Assembly (NCBI GenBank): GCA_963969395.1
Contig: OZ017804.1
Span: forward strand, 2,976,001-3,040,000
Length of the DNA stretch: 64,000 bases
From: Pseudoscleropodium purum
Taxonomy: Eukaryota; Streptophyta; Bryopsida; Hypnales; Brachytheciaceae
Direction of reading: 5' to 3'
Of this stretch, positions 25,431-37,763 are shown one piece after another. Below the pieces are notes generated by a model that did not search any database, had not been told where the DNA came from, and saw only the letters and a program-made list of their open reading frames with translations. Position 1 is the first letter of the stretch. Each line of letters opens with the position of its first letter. Both the position numbers and the translations under genes were made by a program.

Positions 25431-28200
25431 TTTTTTTTTATGGCTTTGGACCAAATGGGAGAGGCTTTGCATCAAAAGAAGCTACTTTGAGGAGGTTTGA
25501 GTAGCCTAACCCACCTTGGTGAGCCAATGCTATTAGGGTCGAGCTTCTCATAGTGTAGATGTGTAGCTTCTTGTATATGACTAATTTGACAAAATTGAGG
25601 TAAATGATTTTCTTAAATGATATATGCAAACCTATGGAAAAGGGTTTGGGCATTCAAAGAATTTTGTTGCAATTTGAAGCAAAAAATTGTTTGACCTCAG
25701 AAATGTTGTGGAGGACAAAAAGTGTGTTGAATGACTTTCTGAATTGTCTCCAAAAGGTTTGCATTAGATATCCATACAATAATTACTATTATAACTTGAT
25801 ATTTTTAGATTTTTGATGATTTTACCTTGTAATAAAACTAACTATCTAAAATGTTAAGGCACTTTAAATTTGGACTTCCCTATCAAAAAGTTATAAGTGG
25901 ATGAAGTTTGGTCTCAAATTCATTCAATGTATTATACTATCCTACAATTCCAAATTCACTTTTATTTGGGATTTTTACTTTGAATTTATCTAGATCCTAA
26001 TATTCTTTTTTGACTCCACTTGAATGATTTTTACTATTTTTCAAACCAAACCAACTTGAACTGTTGAATTTTATCTATGGATATTTTTCTCAATTTCTAT
26101 CCAATTTTGAAGTTTAATGTGTTTCTAAAATTGTCTAAAAATTTATTTAGTATCTCTAAATGTAATTTATATTTTTTTAGATACATACAGTTCTAACTTA
26201 ATGGATAGCTTCTAGCTTAAATTACTATTTCTACAAAAAGGACAACTATGAGAAGGATAATTTAGGCACATGACTCCAATTTTGTCAATACCCCATTTCC
26301 TTCCTCATGTATCATTATTGTGATTTCATTTATAGTATCCATTAGACTCTATCTTGTCAATTTCTTAAATTTGTGTACTACTTGACCAACGTTTACAAAA
26401 AAATTTGGAAGTTGCAAACTAAATCTCTCTTCTCCTTTCTACCCTATTTCTATTTCACTTCTTTCTCACTAACTCCTTTTTTTCTGGTTTCTTTTCTTAG
26501 GGATATTCTAGAGGTTTACCTTATTGATTTCTAGAACTTCTAATTGTTCCCTAATTAACTAAAAAATCAAACAAAAAATAATGGCAAAAACTTCATCAAT
26601 TCTTCTAAGTATATGCTACATCTTAGCATCTCAAATAGTCAACCACACTTGGTTTTTGCTTTTCTTTTTGTCTCTAATCTAAGTCAAACCTTGATTAAGA
26701 GATTCAAGATTCCCTTACCTAGTAGGCTCCCTTTGACTTTCTAGATTCCACTCTTTATTATTTAATTGAAGTTTTAAACTTCAACATTTGAGTCATTATG
26801 ATCCTAACTCTCTATTCTCTTTTTATTTAGACCTCACAATGGTTTTAGACCCCCTTTGAGCTTCATAGTGGTTTTCTTTTTCTTTATTTTCTTTTTTTCT
26901 CTCCATTGTGGTTTTCTTCTTTTTCTTTTTCTCTCTCCAAACTAAATGAGTACCTCAATTAGTGCATGTATGGGGTTCCAATGTAGCTTCAATCCAAAAT
27001 TTTACAACCTACCTATTTACCTACCTGACCTCTTTTAGAAATTTGCTATTTAGACCTCTCAAATTCCTGACTAGGCTTTTGGGCCCATAAAAAGTCTCCT
27101 TAGAAATCCTAACATGACTTCTTGGGAACCTCATTGAACTTCTTGGAACCAGGGCTTTTTTTCATATTTTAGAAATGGATGAAAAGGCGACATTTCATCA
27201 AAGAGGAGTGTGGTGGTGGCAATATATGGATAGATTGTGGTTTTTTGAGGTGGCAATTTTTCAAAATTGTGGGATGTTATTGCTAGGGATAATTTTTTTT
27301 CTTCCACTGCCATGTGGATGATTGTTGGCTTGTCTTTGTCACAATTTTGGCGATGCGGATTCATTTCACAAATGCAATTGGTGAACTCAAAGTGTAAGTG
27401 CTAGTCGTGGTAAGGATTCATTTTACTACTAGCAAACTTACATTAGAAGTGAGGTTTCAAGGCTAATTGCTTAAGTAATGTTTGTAGCTTCAATATATAA
27501 GGACCTACACTCACTCAAATCCCTTCTAATGCGAAAATGAGTGAATTTGACAAACAATATAGCACATAGTATGCACCAAAAAACATACAAGAGAGTACCT
27601 ATAATTTTCTTCAAACTCTATGACCTACACCTACCCAAAACCCCTCCAATACCAAAGTAAGTGCATTGACAATACAATTGAATAGAACGAGGAGTCAAGG
27701 CTGTGGTTGAAAGAGTAACTCTCACTGTCTTCAAAACTGAAGCTCTACAAATGAATAATTCAAAGTGAATAAGTATCGTCCTGCAAACAAAGTATCTAAA
27801 GGGAAACCAACATCTCACAAAGCATTTCACACAAAACATCTCTAGGGAAATCAGCGGCCACACCATCGAGGTGTCACTCAATGCCCAACAAGTATGGTCC
27901 TACAAATGCACACATCCAATGTGAACCACATAAGCCGCATGCAAGAATTCATAAAATTGAATTTAGAATCTCATTCTATGGCATTGAAGACCATGGGAAA
28001 ACAAAGGTAGACACAACATGCTATCTCTTGAACATGCAATACAACTAAAAGAAGACAAATAGAGGACTATAACCCTCCTCCAACTACTTCTAAGGACTAC
28101 ACAAATAAGCCCTACTCTTGCCAAATTCTGTTCTCTTGGTTTCCTGTTGCCTACAAAGACCAACTTCGTATAACACTAGCCATAGTAAAATTCCTTGTGA
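25431..28200. other. Intergenic with one dispersed repeat and CT-rich tracts
   Basis: Positions 25,529-25,618 recur in diverged form at 33,224-33,312 (GCTTCTCATA..GTAGA..AGTAGCTTCTTG..TAATTTGA..AATT..AGGTAAATGATTTT). A pyrimidine-rich tract spans about 26,870-26,935. No gene was recognised. The last part (27,600-28,200) may be the 3' tail of the hAT-like element that follows. Confidence 0.5.
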
Positions 28201-28203
28201 AAT

Positions 28204-31073
28204 CTAAGAGCCGGTCAGGTATCTCTTACGTCCACCAGACACAAACCGTTCATTGAAGACATTATGATACGGGAAATTCTCAAATGTGAATATATGTTTG
28301 GAATACATCCCAACAACAACTTCAATGTTTTTATCAAGTGAATTTCGGAGCTTTGACTTCAAGAAGCCCATGTTCAAAAAAAGCCATTCATCTTCCACAA
28401 AAATGATGACATGAATGAGAGCAATCTCTGTCAACTTTAAAAACTCTCCAAAGTTCTACATTAGGGAGTTGTTACTATCCAATACATGCCAGATTTGGGT
28501 GAGTGGATTGACGTCATAAGAAGGGAGCATGGCATCTCGGCAATTAGACTTCATACAAGTTTTGAATAACCTCCTCTGTGACATGAAAGCATCACAGTTG
28601 ATCAAAGATGGAATAAATATCTTTTGATCTCCCTCACTAAGAATCTTGCCATATTCAAATGCATCCATCAATATTTGCATGTGCTTATCAAACATTTCCT
28701 CAACACTCATGGCACACCAATATTGCAGGTATAGTAATTTGAAAGCATTCATCACATGATGAGTTGGGAACCGCTCATCAAGCTTATGCACAAGTATGTT
28801 TGTTATAGTTGCATACAAGAACTTCAGGAGTTAATTACCATACACATGACACACCAACAACATGTATGTTGCAAAGTAATATATAACAATACAACAAAGA
28901 CACTATAAGATGGAATGACAAGCTACAAAGCAAGTGGAAGAGGAAGACTACTTGTACATTCCAACTTCACTTTGTTGAGCAATAACGACCATAGATTATG
29001 ATCCATTGGCCCTCCCTTGGATTTGTTCCCCATGACACATGAAGATCAAGATAGAAGAATCATTGTTTAGGAATCATTGTTTAGGTTTGTAATCCATTTA
29101 ATTTGGATTTGTTCATGTGAGTAGTCTAAGAGGTTTTTGAAGCTCTAGAACTCATCACAACTATATGCTATTGCTCTGTCCTTATACATTTGGTATAATG
29201 AGGCCTAACAGACTTTTACAATAGCAACAAAGTTGCAAATATATTTGTCTTGCTTTTACGCAAAGAACACCAGAGTATCAATAGCCTCCAAAAGCGGTAG
29301 AAGGGTACACATGCCAAGCATTGTATATGGATCTAGCAACAATACAAGGCAAGCTTGTACATAGAAAAAGAAAGTTAGAGAATGTACCAGGAGTTATTGA
29401 AAGTCCATGCAAAGAAACATACCATGTATATGAAGGACATTGCAAATATAAAAAAAAATTTACCTCTGCCTTATTGTTTTTTTCCAAATCGATTGTCATT
29501 TTATATAGTAGAGTGCGGTACTCAGATAAAAGCAATCTCAAAGGTTGGATGAAAGACACCCAATGCGTTTTGACATTGCGAAGGAGTTTCTTGCATTGGT
29601 GTGCTGTGCAATGAATCTCAATTGAGAAAGGAGCATATTTGTCTCTTACCTGTATTGTGACACATGATCAGTACCCTTGCAAAGTAGATGCCCTATCAAC
29701 TTCAAAGCTTACCACTTTTGAGGCAATGCTTTTAGCATCCAGGCCACCCTCAGTGGCAACGGTTGCCATGATGATCTTCATCAAATTCTCAACATTTGCC
29801 GTGCATTGAACTTGTTGCAATGCCATTAACATCAACACTCTAATCCAATCCTACATAATATACACATGTATAGAAAGAATGCTTGTATTATCTACAATAG
29901 TCACCTCATCGATTGTCACTGCCACATAGCAAGCCGCACTTATCACTCTCCACATCTCTTGCACCACTTGTTGGTACATGTATCCAGCCATGAGCCATTT
30001 TAAATTGTCACACCAATGGATAACGGGCAAGTCAAGTACATTGAGGAACTTGCACAAATTCATACATGACTCATATTCCAACATTGGCCACCCATCCCAA
30101 AGAAATTGGAAGAAAGTGGCAAATTGCACCCTCTTCTTCCATGTTTCAAGTGAAGTGCATTGATTAATATGTTGTATGATTGTTGGAGGAGGTTTGGCGG
30201 CATATAGTCGAAGGTTTTTTCGGTGCTTACACTCCATTGCCACATATTGTTCACCTCACTTGACTTTAAAAAGGGGCATATCTTTTTTGGCAACCTTCTT
30301 ACTATCAAGTTTTAAGAGTGTATCAGATTTGGAAGCCATAATGGATGGCTTCTTGTCGATCAAACTGCAAACCTTACACTTCACCATGTGAAGTATGCCA
30401 TTGCTAGCCATGATGCCTTTTGCCTAAGGCAACTTGATGGCCCACACCATTTGAAATTTGCAATGCCAATTGTAGTGCTTTTGGTCCTTTGATTTCTTCA
30501 ACTCTGTCTTTCCACAACTTGTGGCACCCCACTTCGGAGGAGGGGTTTTGAAATCAAAGTCATCAAAACCCTTGAAGTCAATAGGAACTTCTCTTAAATC
30601 TTTGTTGTCACCTTGGTCTAACTCTGACAAGATTATAATGATGAATCGACTTTGAATCGAGGATAGTTGTATTCCCGGACTCTAATGATGATTGATGAAC
30701 CTCCAAATTCTTGTAATTTGACAGATACGGACTTGCATCCGAAGCGATGAGATGATGGTGGGCTAGAATAATCTTCCAAGAAGTTTGGCCCTATTCCCGG
30801 CACCTGTGGCAACGATCCATCAAACACCATGGAGTGGGGTTGCCCGCCACAATTGCTATGAGTCGACTTGAAGTAACTTTGCATTGTCTTCTTTGTTGCT
30901 TCTACTTTGTGTTGTTCAATTAATTTACCCTTGTGCACCAACTTCTTTCGAGCAAAAGCCAATGCCTCCATCACAATTTTTTCTGCTTTCTTCTTTGCAG
31001 ACCTTACAAGAGAAGCAGCATGCACATCATTGCCAACTACATCGTCCCCCAACTCATCATAATTAGACCCCAT
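28204..31073 (-). mobile_element. Decayed hAT-like transposase
   Basis: Broken pieces in order on the - strand: an N-terminal basic region (31,073-30,633, containing KKKAEKIVMEALAFARKKLV), a Cys-containing segment after 30,424, a middle segment (30,243-29,851) with the TIDEVT..LSIHVY motif that opens the hAT-type catalytic fold, a segment (29,559-29,278) with LRLLLSEYRTLLYKM, and C-terminal pieces (28,818-28,456; 28,434-28,204). The last piece, with GFLKSKLRNSLDKNIEVVV, resembles the hAT dimerisation region. Stops and frameshifts separate them; one stop (near 30,421) lies where relatives, from memory, have Trp. It is not functional as read. Terminal repeats were not found. The family call is from memory of plant hAT-like proteins. 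Confidence 0.75.
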
Positions 31074-33009
31074 CCCACCTAAACTGTCAAAATTTGTACA
31101 TAAATGTATTATGGAACAATTAGACCATGAAGCACAGTTAGAGATAATATGAATATTCTAAAAAAGAAATGGTATTTCACCTAAGATTGCTAAGGAATAC
31201 AAGAAACAACTCATCCAACAACAAGAAATTCATATAAATGTGTAAAAAAAACACATAACTTCTGAATATATTACAACAATTACAATGCAATTGAGAGAGG
31301 CAACACTAAACTTGTACATATAGCACCTTTGGCAATTCACTTAAAGGCAACCTCTAACTTTAGTAAGACATGAAGGCAAATTTCCGCCATAGCCAAGAAA
31401 ATTAAGCAAGTATCATTTACGCAATAAACACTCAAATCATGAACGAAGTGTGTAAGAGACTTTCTGGAGCAACGAAACTAGAATACACCCTAGAGATTTT
31501 GCAAGTAGGGTGTCCATTCTACGTCTCCGCCACAAGCATTGAAGACCCCACTTGTTGGAGGAATAGTGATGACCAATATGCTCTTATCACTAGTACATGG
31601 TGAAATCAAATCCACTCTGCTTGCTATGAATTGGCAAAATTACTCCCACCTCCATTGCGTAAGGTGGCAAATAATAAAAAGAATAGGAAGATTTAGTGGT
31701 GATTGTCATAAAATTAATGGTGCAAAACACTAGGGAAGTGGAGATTATGGGCGATAAACACATAGGGGAGTGGAGCTTACGGCGCTTAAATCCTAAGTTG
31801 TTGGCAATACGGCCATAGGAAGAAGATAGGACTAGTGTAAAAGTAGCTCCAAGGAATCACGTCAAGCCAACAAGATGGCGACATGGTCCCATTTTCCCAA
31901 AAAAATTTCTACATGTCATTTCACCATCCTAGGTAGCTTGGTGCAATCTAGTAGCAGGCGGCCAAAAAAAAGCCCTGCTTGGAACCGTTGTTAGATTTCT
32001 TATTATATTTGGAAAAAAAAACATGCTCCAACACTTGGCTAGGTCAAGTAGAATAATAAATAAAACCATTAGAAGATTTTGGAGGGCATTGGAAGCCTAT
32101 TTCAACTTTGTTTTGTGTAGTGTGGGAAATGGCTGGTTGTTAAATTTTTTTTATAAATTAAAAAAAATCTTAAAATGCAAAAAAAAAGCTAGAAAATATT
32201 AATTTTTTAATTTTAGAATGACATGGCATGGTCTTGGCCACGTCAAAGTGCACTGCTAGTTACATTTCCAATGTTTTTAGGGCTAGGAAACCCGCAAGCT
32301 TCCAATGCCATCAAAAATCTTCTATTGATTCGTTCCATTTATTTATTTATTTATTTATTTTCTCAAATATTGAATATGGATGAGGTATGATGGAAATATT
32401 AGGCACAAGTTCAAAGCTTCATCATATTATGATATAAAAGAATAAACTAGAACAAAAAAAGAATAAAAGGGCAAATTTGTCTTCTAAGTATTGTGGACAA
32501 AGTCAAAAGTTCACTATATATGGTGAAACCACAAACAAAGTGGGACAAACTCAAGGATCAAAGACAACCCCTTGGTTAGAAATACTTGAACACAAATGGT
32601 GTACCAACTGTCATGAGACTTTGACATTGACAACATGTTTTGCAAGTCAAGATTCTAGGATGATTTCATTAAAAAGATGGAATTCCTATTCAAAGAGTTA
32701 GTGAAAAACAATTAGTATTAGACAATGACAGATCTTTAGAGGATATCAAGAAAAAACACACAAATGTTAATAGGAAAATACCATAAGACATGAGGATGAA
32801 GAATAATAGGAAAGACTTATAGACCCCCTTCCATGTCCTTTAAGAAAAGTTTGAAGGCTTAGAGAAATGAAATGTAGACAGCAAGTGATCAAATCAACCA
32901 AAAAACATATTGTAGACAAAATACCAATGCTTGGACAAATAACAAATGAGAGTGGTTTGAGAGAAGAAGAATAACCTCTTATACATTTCCAAAGGCCTCC
33001 CCTCCTCAT
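31074..33009. other. Intergenic, upstream of the hAT remnant
   Basis: Probably includes the 5' flank of the hAT-like element. It holds an (ATTT)n run at about 32,337-32,360. No gene was recognised; the frame at 32,477-32,701 has no family features. Confidence 0.45.
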
Positions 33010-34147
33010 TTAACCTCTAAATAACTCTAAGTGCAACCACTAATTACTAAAAAAGATTCAAAGTTTTGCTAGACCACACCTAATTATTAGAGAAAAAATC
33101 CAAACAACAAACGGATTGTGTCATTGGCTTCAAAAGCCAAAGTGAGTTGGTAAATTTCCTAAATCCTTACTCTATAGTCAATGAGGCTCAAAAATACCAA
33201 CAAATTGTCAAAAAAATTGGAAGCTATAAGGATTGAGCCTCTCATAATGTAGACGAGTAGCTTCTTGCTTATGCCTAATTTGATGAAATTTAGGTAAATG
33301 ATTTTTTTAAACAATAAACTAAGAGGGCAATGGTTTATTTATAATTCTAAAAAACAAATCACGTTAAAAGATGAATTGAAGTACATTGAAAAAATCTTAC
33401 GGAAAAATGAAAGATTATCTAAGATTTGAATATATTGGTAGATGACATAGAACAAGATTGGAAACAATTTTATAATTAAATTTTTAGATGTTAGAAAAAA
33501 CAGCCAATGAATGAAATTGAAATACCAATTGAAATACCAATTAAAATATTATAGTTTATAAAAAAAATTCATCAAGTATTTAAAATAAAATAAAAACACA
33601 TTTTTTGAATTTTTTCAAATTAGAATTAGAATTTCCTTGACCATAAGATTGAGGAAATTGTTCTTGATTAATAATAAGTCTATTGTAGAAGGAAGTAAAT
33701 TCATTTATATATTCATTTGATTGAAACATACAAAGCATGAAAAATTGACCATTTATGAAAAATTTAGTAAAATAAATAAAATTTTCTAATTACTAGAGAA
33801 GATTTCTTACAAATTAAATTATTGTAATTGTGGCAACTCATAGTGGTAACTATAGAAGGCACACCAATTTAAACATTTAAGTTATTGTAGTATTTTAAGG
33901 TGTTTGTTTAGAATTGGGCTATACATCTCTATAATTAAAGAATTGACAAATTCTTAATCTTTAGCTATTTTGAAAAGAAATAGGAACCTTGAATATGTTA
34001 AATTTTTATACCTAAACCATAGGACATCATGGATATAATCTTATTTTTTAAAATAAAAATTAATGTTATAAGGAAAAATGTCAAGATACTTAACCACTTT
34101 GAAGAAGGTAGGGTCTTTTTATTTCTTGCTCACCTCTTAAAGGTTAA
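33010..34147. mobile_element. Possible TTAA-flanked element, 1.14 kb
   Basis: The left tip is TTAACCTCTAAATAAC and the right tip CTCTTAAAGGTTAA. The tips are inverted repeats over about 11 bases with mismatches, and TTAA lies at both edges. The interior is AT-rich and non-coding, and it contains the dispersed repeat at 33,224-33,312. It is weaker than the other family members because such tips could pair by chance in AT-rich DNA. Confidence 0.4.
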
Positions 34148-34901
34148 AAAATTTCTATGTTATTTGAACACACTTTCAACCATAGAAGGAATATTTATCA
34201 TTACACAAGTAATACGTTAAACTTGTTTTAGACCTTCAAAATCCTACCTTTTCATTATTCTTGGAGTGGATGTTTTCTTACAAATTCTTTACACTAATGC
34301 CATGCAAAATAACAATAGAATTTAATGCACTCTCTAGAGATGATTTTCACAATCACATTCAATAAAGTAGAATTAAATAAATACATATCATAGAACTTTG
34401 TATGCTCGTGATAAAATTCAAAGAAAGACCATAGGTGAGGCCTTGTTCAATGTAAGAAAATATATTACTTGTTGGTTTTGTACCAAATGTAAAATTAGGA
34501 ATACTATGAGCATTTATAATTGGACAAAGTATGAAACATTATATTATATACAAATTATACATTTTTGAGAAGCTAATTATTAAAAATAATTTTTCAAAAG
34601 TTATACTAAAAGATAGGGAATTAGAAACTTTTAAATAAATAGATTCTTTAATATTCAGAATTTTAGATAATAGTAAAAACACTCTAGAATACTAAAATAA
34701 GAATTCTAGGCAATGAATTTTGAACACATTTAAAAGATAAAGATTTTGTTATTTTTAAAAGATTTCTTTGTGAGCTTTTACAATTCAAATAGATGTCTTC
34801 CATTCTAATATTTAGCTTTGGATTTGGTTTTTGGATTTTAAATGTTAAACAATACTATAATCTAAAAAGTGTTAAAAGAAATTTCTATAGAGGAATATTT
34901 A

Positions 34902-35540
34902 TTAACCTGTCAAGTTCCTTGACTATGTTTTTGCCAAAAATGCTTCAAAATTGCCATTTCAGAAATTTTCACCATGTAGATTGCAAGATATTAACGTTTC
35001 AATTGACAAAAAGCCTTTTTTTTGCCTTCCAACAAAATGAGCAGCTGTACTTCACAAGTTCACATTTGTATGAAAAAAATATCCAAAATGGTTGCAACTC
35101 TTTGGATTCATTCTTCAAGGCAAGTTGGCGACATGCTTGAAAATTTTCAGATCATTTGGAATTGTACAACATATAAAAAAAAAATAGTAAGTAAAAAAAA
35201 GTAGAGAATGAATCAAAATACTAAATTGTTGATAATTTAGTTATAGAATTGAAAAATGCCAATCCCAATGGTTGTAATGTTGTCATAAACAATCTTCATC
35301 TAATTTTTTTATTCTTTTTCAAAAATATTGAAAATTGAGTTTAATAAAGAACTTCAAAATTTATTTTGGAGTAGAGAATCCATAACCACCCACAAACTAA
35401 AACACCTCATAACTTTTGACTCATATATCTAAATGGAATGATTCAAATTTTTATGTGTATATATAAATCTAGAAAATCAATTTCAAATTTTTATTTTTGA
35501 AAAAAGTGATTTTTTCAAATCTGCCTGGACTACCTAAGTT
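34902..35540 (+). mobile_element. Partial copy of the 930-bp TTAA element
   Basis: Starts TTAACCTGTCAAGTTCC and follows the 43,491-44,422 element for about 600 bp. Landmarks are GTAGATTGCAAGATATTAA, CACATTTGTATGAAAAAA, AGGCAAGTTGGC, ATTTGGAATTG and CCAATCCCAATGG. Similarity fades after about 35,540 and no right tip was found, so the copy is truncated or diverged. Confidence 0.75.
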
Positions 35541-37600
35541 GAGAAACAACTAGATATTAGGCCAAAACTTTGACTCATATTTCCAAATGTCCTAAAATTT
35601 AGTGCACATGAAAGATATTCCTTGTCCACACCTTTTATTAAAATTTGGGCTGCAAATTGAAAATAGTACAAGGTTCTATGGCAACCATCCATCTATTTGT
35701 TTTTAATCATCTATCTTCAAATCCTAGATTTATATATATATATATATAAATGAAAACTAACTCATAATATTAATTTTGACAATATATGTTAATCAACTTA
35801 ATTTGTCAAGAACCAAGAAAATCCCAAAACAATAAATGAAAATAAAATTATTCCAAACACATATAAAGTTGATTTAGATTGTTTATAATACTTTTGCCAA
35901 ATCTTTTCTTCTATAGGTCAAAGATTGTCAATATATTTCCCTTGAAAAAATAGATTTTCTAATTTTTAAAATGATCCTACAAAAATGACTTGAAAAATAA
36001 TTGAATGCAATTTTTATTTAAATCATTTAAGGAAAAATATGGCATTCAAAACTTAAAAATTTATATATAAAAATTGCTAATATTCAATCCATAATCAACC
36101 ATAGAAGGAGCTTTCCATTTTTCATTTTCCATTTTCGTTTCAAATTTTATTAATAAATATTACTACCACAATTTTAAATCTACAAATAGAACCTCCCTTA
36201 TCATAACATCAAGTGTTGCTTAATATGCAATAAGAGAGTTAGAAAAGAATAGGTGGTCTTGTGCATGTGGTCAAGATGGGGAGACATGTGTTCTTGTGGC
36301 CCTTCTAGGAAAGACACATGTTCCTATGAATTCTCTAATTACATAAACCTCTCTCAATGCATAAGTCCTAGTAACATGCATTAAGAGAGGTTCTACTTGT
36401 AACTATATGGACATAATGTACAAGTCATAGTTTACATTTTTGTTTGAAAGTCATCTTTAGAATATTTTTCTAAGTTGATTTCTTACAATATATCTATAAT
36501 TTGGGATATTGGAACAAAGTCTTTGTACTTTAACCCTTAAAGAATACAGAATAGTCTAAAATCTCAAAATATAAGATGTAAATGCAACTTAGAAGAATAT
36601 TTATATTTACAAATTAATTAATTAATTTTTAAATATAGTCCATAGATAGTATCTATGTAGTAGGATTTCTTACCACTTTAACTAATATTTATTAATAAAA
36701 TTTAAACCAAAAATTAAAAATACCTTGTAATCTACAACAATAAGATGGATAAAAAATCAATAAGATTTTGTATGCTTGGGCCATGTTTGCATTAATTCAT
36801 TGTTCAAAAATTTAATACTTAATCCTTGAGAGGTCAATGTGTTGAAATGATAATTATAGGGCAATGCACTTTAGGTGACAAAACTTCACAAGTTAATTCA
36901 ATTAATGTGCCTTGTTGTAATAGCACAACCTCATTGTAATTTGGGATTGCCTAAGATTTTTGAGATTCAATAATATTGTAGTTTTTAACATTTTTTGAGA
37001 TAAAATCAATATATCATGGTCTACTTCTACACTATTCTCATACTATTTTAATTAGAACAATTGTCTTCTAGATTTCACCTCCATTCATCCAATTTTCATT
37101 TAGAACAATCCCATTTTCACTTAACTAAAAAATTTAAACATTCAAACATTCATTCTAATTAGACATACTACATCCATCCAACATTCATCCAAACTAGTAT
37201 GAGCACTATCAAAACTCTTGAACTAAAATGGAAGTACCTAAAACTAACTTGAACCACAACCCAATCTTGAAAATATCTACATACAAGCGGTTAAAAATGA
37301 TCAAAATGCATACATAAATGCCAAAAAATTTAAAAAAATTCTAAAATTGAGCTTCAAAAATTCATAATACATTCATATATATTTAAAAAAATTTACAATT
37401 GTTTATGTTAAATTCATGATTTTCAGTTGCCAATGTGTTAAAATAATCTCTATTGATGATTCTGCATTGGAGTATGTGGAATTGGTTATGTGGATGGAAA
37501 TACGCACTTCCACCTTAATTAAATTAATGTAACTTTGTGAGTTACTAGAAAAAAAAAAAAAGAAGCTAAGGAATGAAAAATTCAAGTTTCGATGCAAGTG
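35541..37600. other. Intergenic, no gene seen
   Basis: Very AT-rich, with a short (TA)n at about 35,732-35,749. Solo family-like tips occur at 36,530 (TTAACCCTTAAAG) and 36,819 (TTAATCCTTGAGAGG) without visible right ends. No coding signal was found. Confidence 0.5.
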
Positions 37601-37617
37601 TTGCCTTGGGAAGGGGG

Positions 37618-37626
37618 TTAGGGTTT
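37618..37626 (-). promoter_or_regulatory. Telo-box in the PAA upstream region
   Basis: TTAGGGTTT lies 138 bp before the PAA start codon; its reverse complement, AAACCCTAA, is the plant telo-box. This motif is common near the transcription start of plant housekeeping genes for translation and growth. The role here is inferred from position only. Confidence 0.5.
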
Positions 37627-37763
37627 CGGCTTCTCTAACTTAGTCCTCGCACGACGAGCTCTTTTCTTCCATGTCCACCGTCGCCATTCAGACAGAGCTC
37701 CCGCAGTGAGAAACCGACGCAATTCCGCTCTTGCAACTATCGCTCTTCGCCTCCTGAATCACG

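Noticed and set aside
36530..36840. Two more TTAACCC/TTAATCC tips as a possible short element
   Set aside because: Both face the same direction and no matching right tip was found, so no element can be defined.
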